From assembly GCF_026339935.1 (NCBI RefSeq), contig NZ_JAPEPX010000001.1, positions 1,594,501 to 1,658,500 of the forward strand: a DNA stretch of 64,000 bases, in the 5' to 3' direction. This stretch comes from Streptomyces sp. NBC_01551. GTDB taxonomy: Bacteria > Actinomycetota > Actinomycetes > Streptomycetales > Streptomycetaceae. A program made the position numbers and the translations under genes. How positions within the stretch are numbered: the stretch's first letter is position 1; each line of letters begins with the position of its first letter. Below, in pieces: positions 36,390 to 44,049 of the stretch. The notes beneath the pieces are model-generated. The model searched no databases. It was not told the DNA's origin and was given only the letters and a program-made list of their open reading frames with translations.

Positions 36390-37360
36390 AGTTTGTTCAC
36401 TTCCGCATTCCGGGCCGGGTCGGTCTGCTTGATGCCGGCGGGGAGGAAGCCGGTCTGGCCCTTCTCCGCCAGTTCCTTCAGGTGCGCCCGGTACTCCTCC
36501 GGCGAGACGACCTTCACGTTGAAGAGCATCCGGGAGTGGTCGACACCGCACAGCTCGGCGCACTTGCCGACGAAGGTGCCTTCCTGGCTGGGCGTGACCT
36601 CGAAGACGTTGGTGTGGCCCGGGATGACGTCCTGCTTGAACAGGAAGGGCACCACCCAGAAGGAGTGGATGACGTCGTTCGACGACAGGATGAAGCGGAC
36701 CTTCTCACCCTTGGGCAGGTAGAGGGTCGGGCCCGGGTTGTTGGTGTCCGGGTTGCGCTCGCCGGGGACGCCCTGGGTGTAGACACCCTCGGCGCCCGCC
36801 GGGAAGTCCTTGGTGAAGCGGTCCGGGATGGAGGCGAGCTCCTTGGGAACCTCGCCCGCCTTCGGGGTCGCGGCGTCACCGTCGACGTTCTCGATGTAGT
36901 TGAAGCCCCAGCTCCACTGGTAGCCGATCACGTTGATCGTGTGCGCCGGCTTGGGGGTGAGGGCGAGGAGCTTCGACTCGTCACGCGCGGTGAAGTAGAA
37001 GAGCACCGAGACGATGATGAGCGGGACCACGGTGTACAGCGCCTCGATGGGCATGTTGTACCGGGTCTGCGGAGGGACCTCCACCTTCGTCCGGCTGCGC
37101 CGGTGGAAGATGACGCTCCAGATGATCAGGCCCCAGACCAGGATGCCCGTGATGAGGGCAGCTGCCCACGACCCCTGCCACAGGGACAGGATGCGAGGCG
37201 CCTCCTCCGTGACCGGATAGGGCATTCCGAGGCGGGGGAAGTCTTGCCAGTTGTACGAGCAACCAGTGGCGGTCGCCAGGACCGCGCCCGCAGTCAGCGC
37301 CTGGAGCAGCTTCCGCCGCATCGGGCGCCGCGGCGAGCGGTCGGAGCCGTAGGGACTCAC
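36386..37360 (-). CDS. ctaC: Cytochrome c oxidase subunit II, lipoprotein
   Basis: 324 residues. Signal with lipobox [11 protein letters not shown], two membrane helices ([37 protein letters not shown]) and a CuA cupredoxin domain. CuA ligands lie in SNDVIHSFW and [12 protein letters not shown]. It receives electrons from QcrC. GTG 37360 has GGGAAGG upstream; the longer frame starts in the promoter region. First gene of the operon, divergent from the desulfurase-TusA gene. Confidence 0.94.
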   Translation of the reverse strand: MSPYGSDRSPRRPMRRKLLQALTAGAVLATATGCSYNWQDFPRLGMPYPVTEEAPRILSLWQGSWAAALITGILVWGLIIWSVIFHRRSRTKVEVPPQTRYNMPIEALYTVVPLIIVSVLFYFTARDESKLLALTPKPAHTINVIGYQWSWGFNYIENVDGDAATPKAGEVPKELASIPDRFTKDFPAGAEGVYTQGVPGERNPDTNNPGPTLYLPKGEKVRFILSSNDVIHSFWVVPFLFKQDVIPGHTNVFEVTPSQEGTFVGKCAELCGVDHSRMLFNVKVVSPEEYRAHLKELAEKGQTGFLPAGIKQTDPARNAEVNKL

Positions 37361-37440
37361 GTAGCGCCTTCCCGAGAGTCTCGGCCCGCGCGGCCGGGCG
37401 CGGCCGTATTCGGGTCGGTCGCCGGCCCTGACGCAGGCAG

Positions 37441-37469
37441 GGGTTTGGATGTTTATGCGGACCAAACCC
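37441..37469 (-). promoter_or_regulatory. Inverted repeat upstream of ctaC
   Basis: GGGTTTGG (37441-37448) and CCAAACCC (37462-37469) form perfect 8-bp arms with a 13-base AT-richer spacer. It lies 81-109 bp upstream of the ctaC start and could be an operator for ctaC or for the divergent desulfurase gene. Confidence 0.5.
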
Positions 37470-37643
37470 TACTGGACGCTATTTGGGGTCGCGCGGGGAG
37501 GGTGCCCAACGCGCCGCTACTGCCCCCGAAGGGATGGATCCGCCGTCCGGGGGACGGTCCATCCGGCCCTGAATGGTGGGCTCCGGACGACATCTGACGG
37601 CCCCTGACCTCGGTCGCTCCCGGCCTCCGGTTAGCGTGGCGGG

Positions 37644-39023
37644 ATGCCCTACTTCGACACCGCGTCCGCCGCCCCGATGCATCCCGTGGCCCGTCAGGCG
37701 CTGCTGGCCGCCCTGGACGAGGGGTGGTCGGACCCGGCCCGGCTCTACCGGGAGGGGCGGCGGGCCAGACTGCTGCTGGACGCCGCGCGGGAGGCGGCCG
37801 CCGAGGCGGTGGGCGCTCGCCCCGACGAGCTCGTGTTCACTCCTTCGGGGACGCACGCGGTTCACTCGGGCATCGCGGGGGCGCTCGCGGGGCGGCGCCG
37901 CGTCGGCGGGCATCTCGTCGTATCGGCGGTCGAGCACAGTTCCGTACTGCACGCGGCCGAGACCCACGCGGCGGCCGGCGGCACGGTCACGGAGGTCCCG
38001 GTCGGCCGGACCGGCGCGGTCGCGGCCGACGGGTACGCGGCCGCGCTGACGGCGACGACGGCGCTGGCGTGCCTGCAGTCCGCCAACCACGAGGTGGGCA
38101 CGGTGCAGCCGGTGGCCGAGGTGGCGGAGGTCTGCGGGGCGGCCGGGGTGCCGCTGCTCGTGGACGCGGCGCAGTCGCTGGGGTGGGGGCCGGTGGCAGG
38201 GGCCTGGTCGATCCTGACGGGCAGCGCGCACAAGTGGGGCGGCCCGCCCGGGGTCGGCCTGCTGGTGGTGCGCAAGGGGGTGCGCTTCTCGCCCCAAGGC
38301 CCGGCGGACGAGCGGGAGTCGGGGCGCTCCCCCGGCTTCGCGAACCTCCCGGCGATCGTCGCGGCGGCGGCGTCGCTGCGGGCCGTACGGGCGGAGGCGG
38401 ACGCGGAGGCGGCCCGGCTGCGGGTGCTGGTGGACCGGATCCGGCGGCGGGTGGCGCGGCTGGTGCCGGACGTGGAGGTGGTGGGCGACGCGGAGCGGCG
38501 GCTGCCGCACCTGGTCACCTTCTCCTGCCTGTACGTGGACGGCGAGACCCTGTTGCACGAGCTGGACCGGGCGGGGTACTCGGTGTCCTCGGGGTCCTCG
38601 TGCACCAGCTCGACCCTGACCCCGAGTCATGTGCTGCGGGCGATGGGGGTGCTGTCGGAGGGGAACGTCCGGGTCTCGCTGCCGGCCGGGACCACGGCGG
38701 AGGAGGTCAACGGCTTCCTGGAGGTGCTGCCGGGGGTGGTGGCGGGGGTGCGGGCGGAGCTGGGGGTGGCGGAGCCGGAGCCGGCGGCGCCGGTGGCGGA
38801 GTCCGTGGAGCTGGACGCGCTGGGGCTGCGGTGCCCCCAGCCGGTGATCGAGCTGGCCCGGGCCATCGGCACGGTCCCGGTGGGCGGGACCGTGACCGTC
38901 CTGTCGGACGACGAGGTCGCGCGGCTGGACATCCCGGCGTGGTGCGCGATGCGGGGCCACGCGTACCTGGGGGAATCCCCCCGCCCCGAGGGCGTGGCGT
39001 ACGCCGTCCGCCGCCTGCTGTGA
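37644..39023 (+). CDS. Cysteine desulfurase fused to a TusA-type sulfur carrier
   Basis: 459 residues in two parts. Residues 1-370 form a NifS/IscS-like PLP enzyme: SANHEVGTVQ (148-157), LLVDAAQSLGWG (Asp174), Schiff-base K197 in TGSAHKWGG and the mobile-loop Cys C320 in SVSSGSSCTSS. Residues 388-459 are a TusA/SirA domain with LDALGLRCPQPVIELA, where C397 in the CPxP motif would take the persulfide. The fusion implies direct handover of sulfur from the enzyme to its carrier. Start ATG 37644 with a weak site. Possible targets are tRNA thiolation or other thio-cofactors; the acceptor is not known. Confidence 0.87.
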   Translation: MPYFDTASAAPMHPVARQALLAALDEGWSDPARLYREGRRARLLLDAAREAAAEAVGARPDELVFTPSGTHAVHSGIAGALAGRRRVGGHLVVSAVEHSSVLHAAETHAAAGGTVTEVPVGRTGAVAADGYAAALTATTALACLQSANHEVGTVQPVAEVAEVCGAAGVPLLVDAAQSLGWGPVAGAWSILTGSAHKWGGPPGVGLLVVRKGVRFSPQGPADERESGRSPGFANLPAIVAAAASLRAVRAEADAEAARLRVLVDRIRRRVARLVPDVEVVGDAERRLPHLVTFSCLYVDGETLLHELDRAGYSVSSGSSCTSSTLTPSHVLRAMGVLSEGNVRVSLPAGTTAEEVNGFLEVLPGVVAGVRAELGVAEPEPAAPVAESVELDALGLRCPQPVIELARAIGTVPVGGTVTVLSDDEVARLDIPAWCAMRGHAYLGESPRPEGVAYAVRRLL

Positions 39024-39047
39024 CGGCCGGGCCCGCCCGGACCCGGC

Positions 39048-39087
39048 CCTCGAACGCCGACCGATCCGACCTCGCCGGCGTTCGAGG
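39048..39087. terminator. Hairpin of dispersed-repeat type between convergent genes
   Basis: CCTCGAACGCCG (39048-39059) pairs with CGGCGTTCGAGG (39076-39087), 12 bp, 16-base loop. The sequence belongs to the same family as the 6703-6945 repeat and is followed by a GGGGTCCGGGGCGGAGCCCC block. It lies between the desulfurase-TusA gene and the kinase gene and probably terminates both. Confidence 0.6.
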
Positions 39088-39117
39088 CGCTGGGGGTCCG
39101 GGGCGGAGCCCCAAGGG

Positions 39118-40092
39118 TTACGACAGGTGGGCGCGGACCTCGGAGGCGGCGGGCTCGCCGTAGGCCTTGGTGAAGCGCTCCATGAAGTGGGCGCGGGCCA
39201 GGGTGTACTCCTGGGTGCCCAGGGTCTCGATGACCAGCGTCGCCAGCATGCAGCCCAGCTGCGCCGCCCGCTCCAGGCCGACGCCCCAGCCCAGCCCCGT
39301 CAGGAACCCGGCGCGGAACGCGTCGCCGACACCCGTCGGGTCGACCTTCGCGGTCTCCTCCGGGCAGCCGACCACGATCGGCTCTTCGCCGACCCGCTCG
39401 ATCCGCACGCCCCGCGAGCCCAGCGTGGTCACGCGGGTGCCGACCTTCGCCAGGATCTGCTCGTCGCTCCAGCCGGACTTCGACTCGATGAGCCCCTTCT
39501 CGTACTCGTTCGAGAAGAGGTACGTCGCGCCCTCCATCAGGGTGCGGATGTTGTCGCCGTCCATCCGCGCGATCTGCTGCGAGAAGTCGGCCGCGAAGGG
39601 GATCCCCCGGGTCCGGCACTCCTCGGTGTGGCGCAGCATCGCCTCGGGGTCGTCCGCGCCGATCAGGACGAGGTCCAGCCCGCCCACCCGGTCGGCGACG
39701 GCCTTCAGCTCGATCAGCCGGGCCTCGCTCATCGCGCCCGTGTAGAAGGAGCCGATCTGGTTGTGGTCGGAGTCCGTGGTGCACACGAAGCGCGCGGTGT
39801 GCAGAACCTCGGAGATCCGCACCGACTCGGTGTCGACGCCGTGCCGGTCCAGCCAGGCCCGGTACTCGTCGAAGTCGTAGCCCGCGGCACCGACGAGGAT
39901 CGGGCGGCTGCCGAGCTGTCCCATGCCGAAGCAGATGTTCGGGCCCACACCGCCCCTGCGGACGTCGAGGTTGTCGACAAGGAAGGAGAGGGAGACCGTG
40001 TGCAGCTGGTCCGCGACCAGCTGGTCGGCGAAACGGCCGGGGAAGGTCATGAGGTGGTCGGTGGCGATGGAGCCGGTGACTGCGATACGCAC
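39118..40092 (-). CDS. PfkB-family carbohydrate kinase, adenosine-kinase-like
   Basis: 324 residues. PfkB signatures: IAVTGSIATDHLMTFPGRF near the N-terminus, GGVGPNICFGMGQLG and the anion hole/catalytic motif DPTGVGDAFRAGFLTG with Asp. In Mycobacterium the counterpart next to ctaC is adenosine kinase (AdoK/CbhK), and the same adjacency to cta genes is seen here, so adenosine is the likeliest substrate; ribokinase-type sugars are the alternative. GTG 40092 with AGGAG about ten bases upstream. Confidence 0.82.
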   Translation of the reverse strand: MRIAVTGSIATDHLMTFPGRFADQLVADQLHTVSLSFLVDNLDVRRGGVGPNICFGMGQLGSRPILVGAAGYDFDEYRAWLDRHGVDTESVRISEVLHTARFVCTTDSDHNQIGSFYTGAMSEARLIELKAVADRVGGLDLVLIGADDPEAMLRHTEECRTRGIPFAADFSQQIARMDGDNIRTLMEGATYLFSNEYEKGLIESKSGWSDEQILAKVGTRVTTLGSRGVRIERVGEEPIVVGCPEETAKVDPTGVGDAFRAGFLTGLGWGVGLERAAQLGCMLATLVIETLGTQEYTLARAHFMERFTKAYGEPAASEVRAHLS

Positions 40093-40225
40093 GGCGTGGA
40101 CGCTCCTGCGAAGGAAGGCAAGCTGACAGTCAAAACTACCTGGTACCAGCAAGGGAAGCCGACCATACGAAACTACCCCGTAGTAGCTCTTTCTTCGTCG
40201 CCCGCGGGGTGCCTACGGTGCCCCC

Positions 40226-40453
40226 ATGACCTACACGGATGACTTCGGTTACACCGAGTACACCGAGTACGTGCCCGACGGGCGCCCCGGCTTCGCGCGG
40301 CTGCTGGGCGACTGCGCCCGGATGGCCCCGCACTGGGCGGTCCCGGCCGGGCCCCGGCCGGACCCGGTGGCGCCCTCGCAGATCCACGGGATCAGCGTCC
40401 CGCCCGCCTCGGCCCGCCTGATCGCCGCGACGGCGGCGTACGGGGACGTCTAG
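40226..40453 (+). CDS. Small conserved hypothetical protein
   Basis: 75 residues beginning MTYTDDFGYTEYTEYVPDG, with a Tyr/Asp-rich start and a second half SQIHGISVPPASARLIAATA. No membrane helix. Its ribosome site is poor. It lies between adoK-like and a membrane-anchored protein gene on the same strand as the latter. Coding is supported mainly by codon bias and clean limits. Confidence 0.55.
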   Translation: MTYTDDFGYTEYTEYVPDGRPGFARLLGDCARMAPHWAVPAGPRPDPVAPSQIHGISVPPASARLIAATAAYGDV

Positions 40454-40542
40454 CGGCGGGCAGGGAACCAGGAGCGCTCCCGTTCCGTCACACCCGCATC
40501 AAGCCCGAAGCGAACCAGCGGGACAGGCGAAGGAGCGATGCG

Positions 40543-42006
40543 GTGACCAGCGAAGAACCCGACACATCACGCGGCGCACGACGGCGGCCGGCCTGGGCCA
40601 TCGGCTCGATCGCCGCCGCCGTCCTGATCGCGGGCGGCGGTACGGCGTACTGGGCGTCCACGGCCTACGGGGACGGCGGGGGCGGTGGCCGTACGGGGGA
40701 CAGCTCGGCCTCCGCGCCCCGTGTCGCGCCGAGCCCCTCAGGCCCCGGCATCGCCCCCGGCGAGCCGGACCCGAACGGGGCCGGGGTGACGTACCGGGCG
40801 GAGGTCAAGCTGCCGGAGGCGCCGGACACCGCGCCCGCCTTCGCCGCGTCCGGCGAGGTCACCTCGCAGGAGGTGGCCCGGCTGGCGGCGGCCCTCGGCA
40901 TCGAGGGCGCCCCGCGGCTGGCGGGCGAGACGTGGCAGGCCGGGGAGAGCGGCGACGGCTCGGGCCCCCGGCTGACGGTGAACCTCAAGGCTCCGGGCAC
41001 CTGGAACTTCAGCCGCTACCAGCCGGGCAACGGCGCCGGGGACGACTGCGTGCGCGGCAAGGACACCTGCGGCCCCGGCACGCTCCCACTGGAGGCGGGA
41101 CCCGGCAAGGCGGCGCAGGGCAGTCCGGCGCAGGGCGAGACGGCGCAGGGCAAACCGGTCAGCGAGGAGGCCGCGAAGGCCGCCGCGGCCCCGGTGCTCG
41201 CGGCCGCCGGCCAGGACGGAGCCAGGCTGGACGCCCGCCTCACGGAGGGCTCGGCCCGGTCCGTCACCGCGGACCCGGTGATCGGCGGCCTGCCCACGCA
41301 GGGCTGGGCCACGAAGATCAGCGTCGGCCCCGGCTCCGAGGTGCTGGCGGGCAGCGGCGAGCTGAAGGCCCCCGTGCGCGCCGGCGAGCAGAAGCTGGTC
41401 GGGGCCGTCGAGGCGCTGGCCCGGCTGAACGAGAAGGGGAAGGGCCCGGACGGCACCGGCCCCGGCCCGAGCGGCTGCGCGACCTCGGTCCCGCTGGAGC
41501 CGGACACCCCGGTCGGGCCCGGTGACCCGCTGCCCTGCAACCCGGAGCCCCGGCCGATGAAGCCGCCGCGGACCGAGACCGTCAAGGCGGCCGTGCTCGG
41601 ACTGGCGCCCGGGACGGTCGACGGCGCGCGGGGTCTGGTGCCGGCCTGGCTGTTCGAGGTGGCCGGCAAGGACGGCGCCCCGAGCCACACGGTGGTCCAG
41701 CCGGCGGCGGCCGACGACGCCACCGCGGCCCCCGGGAACGGACGTACCGTGCCCGGATACTCGTACGCGCAGGCCGACCGGAAGCTGACGGTGAACTTCT
41801 GGGGCAGCGTGTGCAGCACGTACGCCCTGGAGGCGCGGGAGCAGCCCGAGTCGGTCCTGGTCAAGATCATCGACACCCCGAACCAGCCGGGGAAGGCCTG
41901 CATCATGCTCGCGCAGGAGATGACCGTCACGGCCACGCTCCGGGAGCCGCTGGGTGACCGGAAGGTCGTCGACGCGACCTCGGGCAAGCCGCTCCCCCGC
42001 CAGTAG
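40543..42006 (+). CDS. Membrane-anchored hypothetical protein with large extracytoplasmic part
   Basis: 487 residues. A short basic cytoplasmic start, one helix (WAIGSIAAAVLIAGGGTAYWA, about 20-40), a Gly/Ser/Pro linker and an exported domain of roughly 430 residues. The exported part contains three Cys pairs (DDCVRGKDTC, SGCATSV...LPCNPEP, VCSTYALE...KACIML) that may form disulfides, and a tandem QG-rich segment at about 185-205. GTG 40543 has AAGGAG upstream. Family unrecognised; perhaps an envelope or signalling accessory protein. Confidence 0.72.
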   Translation: MTSEEPDTSRGARRRPAWAIGSIAAAVLIAGGGTAYWASTAYGDGGGGGRTGDSSASAPRVAPSPSGPGIAPGEPDPNGAGVTYRAEVKLPEAPDTAPAFAASGEVTSQEVARLAAALGIEGAPRLAGETWQAGESGDGSGPRLTVNLKAPGTWNFSRYQPGNGAGDDCVRGKDTCGPGTLPLEAGPGKAAQGSPAQGETAQGKPVSEEAAKAAAAPVLAAAGQDGARLDARLTEGSARSVTADPVIGGLPTQGWATKISVGPGSEVLAGSGELKAPVRAGEQKLVGAVEALARLNEKGKGPDGTGPGPSGCATSVPLEPDTPVGPGDPLPCNPEPRPMKPPRTETVKAAVLGLAPGTVDGARGLVPAWLFEVAGKDGAPSHTVVQPAAADDATAAPGNGRTVPGYSYAQADRKLTVNFWGSVCSTYALEAREQPESVLVKIIDTPNQPGKACIMLAQEMTVTATLREPLGDRKVVDATSGKPLPRQ

Positions 42007-42028
42007 GCACCCGGTACGCGCGGGAACG

Positions 42029-42068
42029 CGAGAGGGCCCGGCCACCAGACGGTGGCCGGGCCCTCTCG
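42029..42068 (+). terminator. Strong terminator hairpin
   Basis: CGAGAGGGCCCGGCCACC pairs perfectly with GGTGGCCGGGCCCTCTCG (18 bp, loop AGAC). It sits between convergent genes and probably stops transcription from both sides; the bases after it on the plus strand are TTCG. Confidence 0.85.
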
Positions 42069-42112
42069 TTCGCCCGGGCTCGGCGCGCAACGCTCCGCCC
42101 GGACGGGTGTGG

Positions 42113-42469
42113 TTAGCTGAACGAGTCGCCGCAGGCGCAGGAGCCGGTGGCGTTCGGGTTGTCGATCGTGAAGCCCTGCTTCTCGATGGTGTCGACGAAG
42201 TCGATCGAGGCACCGTGCAGGTACGGGGAGCTCATCCGGTCCGTGACGACCTTCACGCCGTCGAAGTCCTTCACGACGTCGCCGTCGAGGGAGCGCTCGT
42301 CGAAGAAGAGCTGGTACCGCAGGCCGGAGCAGCCGCCGGGCTGGACGGCGACGCGCAGCGCCAGGTCCTCACGGCCTTCCTGCTCCAGCAGGGTCCTGAC
42401 CTTCTCGGCGGCGGCGTCGGACAGGAGGATGCCGTCGCTCACGGTGGTCTTGTCGTCCTGTACGGACAT
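42113..42469 (-). CDS. erpA: HesB/IscA/ErpA-type iron-sulfur carrier
   Basis: 118 residues of an A-type carrier. The three conserved Cys are in QPGGCSGLRYQLFFDE and the C-terminal GSCACGDSFS. It holds a 2Fe-2S or 4Fe-4S cluster and hands it to apoproteins. Start is the ATG of MSVQDDKT; an ATG two codons earlier is nearly as good. It is divergent from nadA, which encodes a 4Fe-4S enzyme, so it may help mature that enzyme. The symbol is by family, not by experiment. Confidence 0.9.
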   Translation of the reverse strand: MSVQDDKTTVSDGILLSDAAAEKVRTLLEQEGREDLALRVAVQPGGCSGLRYQLFFDERSLDGDVVKDFDGVKVVTDRMSSPYLHGASIDFVDTIEKQGFTIDNPNATGSCACGDSFS

Positions 42470-42679
42470 CTGCATTCACTCCCGAAGTGGGCGGCTCCCC
42501 GCCGGAAGCAGGGAAACGTCGGACTCTTGCCGTCGATGGCAACGAGCGGGGCCGCGGATTCATTCCTGACCCGACGCTTGTTTCAGATATTCATGCTCGC
42601 ACACCGGCGCGGACGAGTGGACCCGATGGACGGGCGGCTGTCGACGCGCCCGAATTCGTCACATGGACACTATGGCCAT
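42470..42679. other. Intergenic region between erpA and nadA
   Basis: The full erpA-nadA gap is 313 bp. Apart from the ribosome sites of both genes and the paired palindromes listed separately, I find no gene or strong hairpin in this part. Confidence 0.5.
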
Positions 42680-42726
42680 CGTCAAAGTGACGTGAAGCGG
42701 TTATGATAGATAGCGTCAAATAGACG
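42680..42726 (+). promoter_or_regulatory. Candidate nadA promoter with two matching palindromes
   Basis: A -10-like TATGAT (42702-42707) sits between two related short palindromes: CGTCAaagTGACG (42680-42692) and CGTCaaataGACG (42714-42726). Their longer frames also match as a direct repeat, GTCAAAnnGACGnGAAG, 34 bp apart. One overlaps the -35 place and the other the start-site region. This is the expected geometry of a repressor site, and the local AT content is unusually high. Confidence 0.6.
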
Positions 42727-42782
42727 AGAAGTCGAAGCGAACTTCAGAAGTCCCTAGTCGCAGAACAGAAAGGGTGCGTGTC

Positions 42783-43961
42783 GTGACCACCGCCCAGCCC
42801 TTGGACGTCCAGCCGACGCCCCTTGCCCTGCTGCTGCTCGGCCGCGAGGCCGACCCGAAGAGCGAGCGCGGGGTGGAATGCCCCGGCGACCTGCCCTCGC
42901 CGTCGGACCCGGACCTGGTGGCGCGGGCCCGCGCCGCCAAGGAGAAGCTCGGCGACAAGGTCTTCATCCTCGGCCACCACTACCAGCGTGACGAGGTCAT
43001 CGAGTTCGCGGACGTCACCGGCGACTCCTTCAAGCTGGCCAAGGACGCGGCCGCGAAGCCGGAGGCCGAGTACATCGTCTTCTGCGGCGTGCACTTCATG
43101 GCCGAGTCCGCGGACATCCTGACCTCGGACGACCAGAAGGTGGTCCTGCCCGACCTGGCCGCCGGCTGCTCGATGGCCGACATGGCCACCGCCGAGCAGG
43201 TCGCGGAGTGCTGGGACGTGCTGGCCGAGGCCGGCATCACCGACGTGACGGTGCCCGTCTCGTACATGAACTCCTCCGCCGACATCAAGGCGTTCACCGG
43301 CAAGCACGGCGGCACGATCTGTACGTCGTCCAACGCGAAGAAGGCCCTGGAGTGGGCCTTCGAGCAGGGCGAGAAGGTGCTCTTCCTCCCGGACCAGCAC
43401 CTGGGCCGCAACACCGCTGTGCGGGACATGGGCATGTCGCTGGACGACTGTGTGCTCTACAACCCGCACAAACCGAACGGCGGCCTGACGGTCGAGCAGC
43501 TGCGCGACGCCAAGATAATCCTGTGGCGCGGCCACTGCTCGGTCCACGGCCGCTTCTCGGTGGACTCGGTCAACGACGTGCGCGCCCGCATCCCCGGCGT
43601 GAACGTCCTGGTCCACCCCGAGTGCAAGCACGAGGTCGTGGCCGCCGCGGACCACGTCGGCTCGACGGAGTACATCATCAAGGCGCTGGAGGCGGCCCCG
43701 GCCGGCTCCAAGTGGGCCATCGGCACCGAGCTGAACCTCGTCCGCCGCCTGGCGAACCGGTTCGCCGCCGAGGACAAGGAAGTCGTCTTCCTCGACAAGA
43801 CGGTCTGCTTCTGCTCGACGATGAACCGCATCGACCTCCCGCACCTGGTGTGGACCCTGGAGTCCCTGGCCGAGGGCAACCTCGTCAACCAGATCCGGGT
43901 GGACAAGGAAACGGAGAGCTTCGCGAAGCTCGCCCTGGAGCGCATGCTCGCGCTGCCGTAG
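42783..43961 (+). CDS. nadA: Quinolinate synthase
   Basis: 392 residues. It condenses iminoaspartate with dihydroxyacetone phosphate to quinolinate in NAD synthesis, using a 4Fe-4S cluster. Motifs: FILGHHYQRDEVIEFAD, the Cys of IVFCGVHFMAES, LPDQHLGRNT, the Cys of WRGHCSVHGRFS, VHPECKHEVV and the Cys of DKTVCFCSTMNR. GTG 42783 has AAAGGG nine bases upstream; a GTG three codons earlier overlaps it. nadB and nadC are not adjacent, which is unusual for an operon gene but common in Streptomyces. Confidence 0.93.
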   Translation: MTTAQPLDVQPTPLALLLLGREADPKSERGVECPGDLPSPSDPDLVARARAAKEKLGDKVFILGHHYQRDEVIEFADVTGDSFKLAKDAAAKPEAEYIVFCGVHFMAESADILTSDDQKVVLPDLAAGCSMADMATAEQVAECWDVLAEAGITDVTVPVSYMNSSADIKAFTGKHGGTICTSSNAKKALEWAFEQGEKVLFLPDQHLGRNTAVRDMGMSLDDCVLYNPHKPNGGLTVEQLRDAKIILWRGHCSVHGRFSVDSVNDVRARIPGVNVLVHPECKHEVVAAADHVGSTEYIIKALEAAPAGSKWAIGTELNLVRRLANRFAAEDKEVVFLDKTVCFCSTMNRIDLPHLVWTLESLAEGNLVNQIRVDKETESFAKLALERMLALP

Positions 43962-43994
43962 GACCCGTGGCGACCACCGGGTCGCCGGACACGG

Positions 43995-44033
43995 CCGAAG
44001 GGCCGCCCCTCGACGTGAGGGGCGGCCCTTCGG
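43995..44033. terminator. Bidirectional terminator between nadA and RND gene
   Basis: CCGAAGGGCCGCCCCTC pairs perfectly with GAGGGGCGGCCCTTCGG (17 bp, loop GACGT). It lies 34 bp after nadA and 17 bp from the stop of the convergent exporter gene. Confidence 0.85.
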
Positions 44034-44049
44034 TGCGTACGGGACGGGG

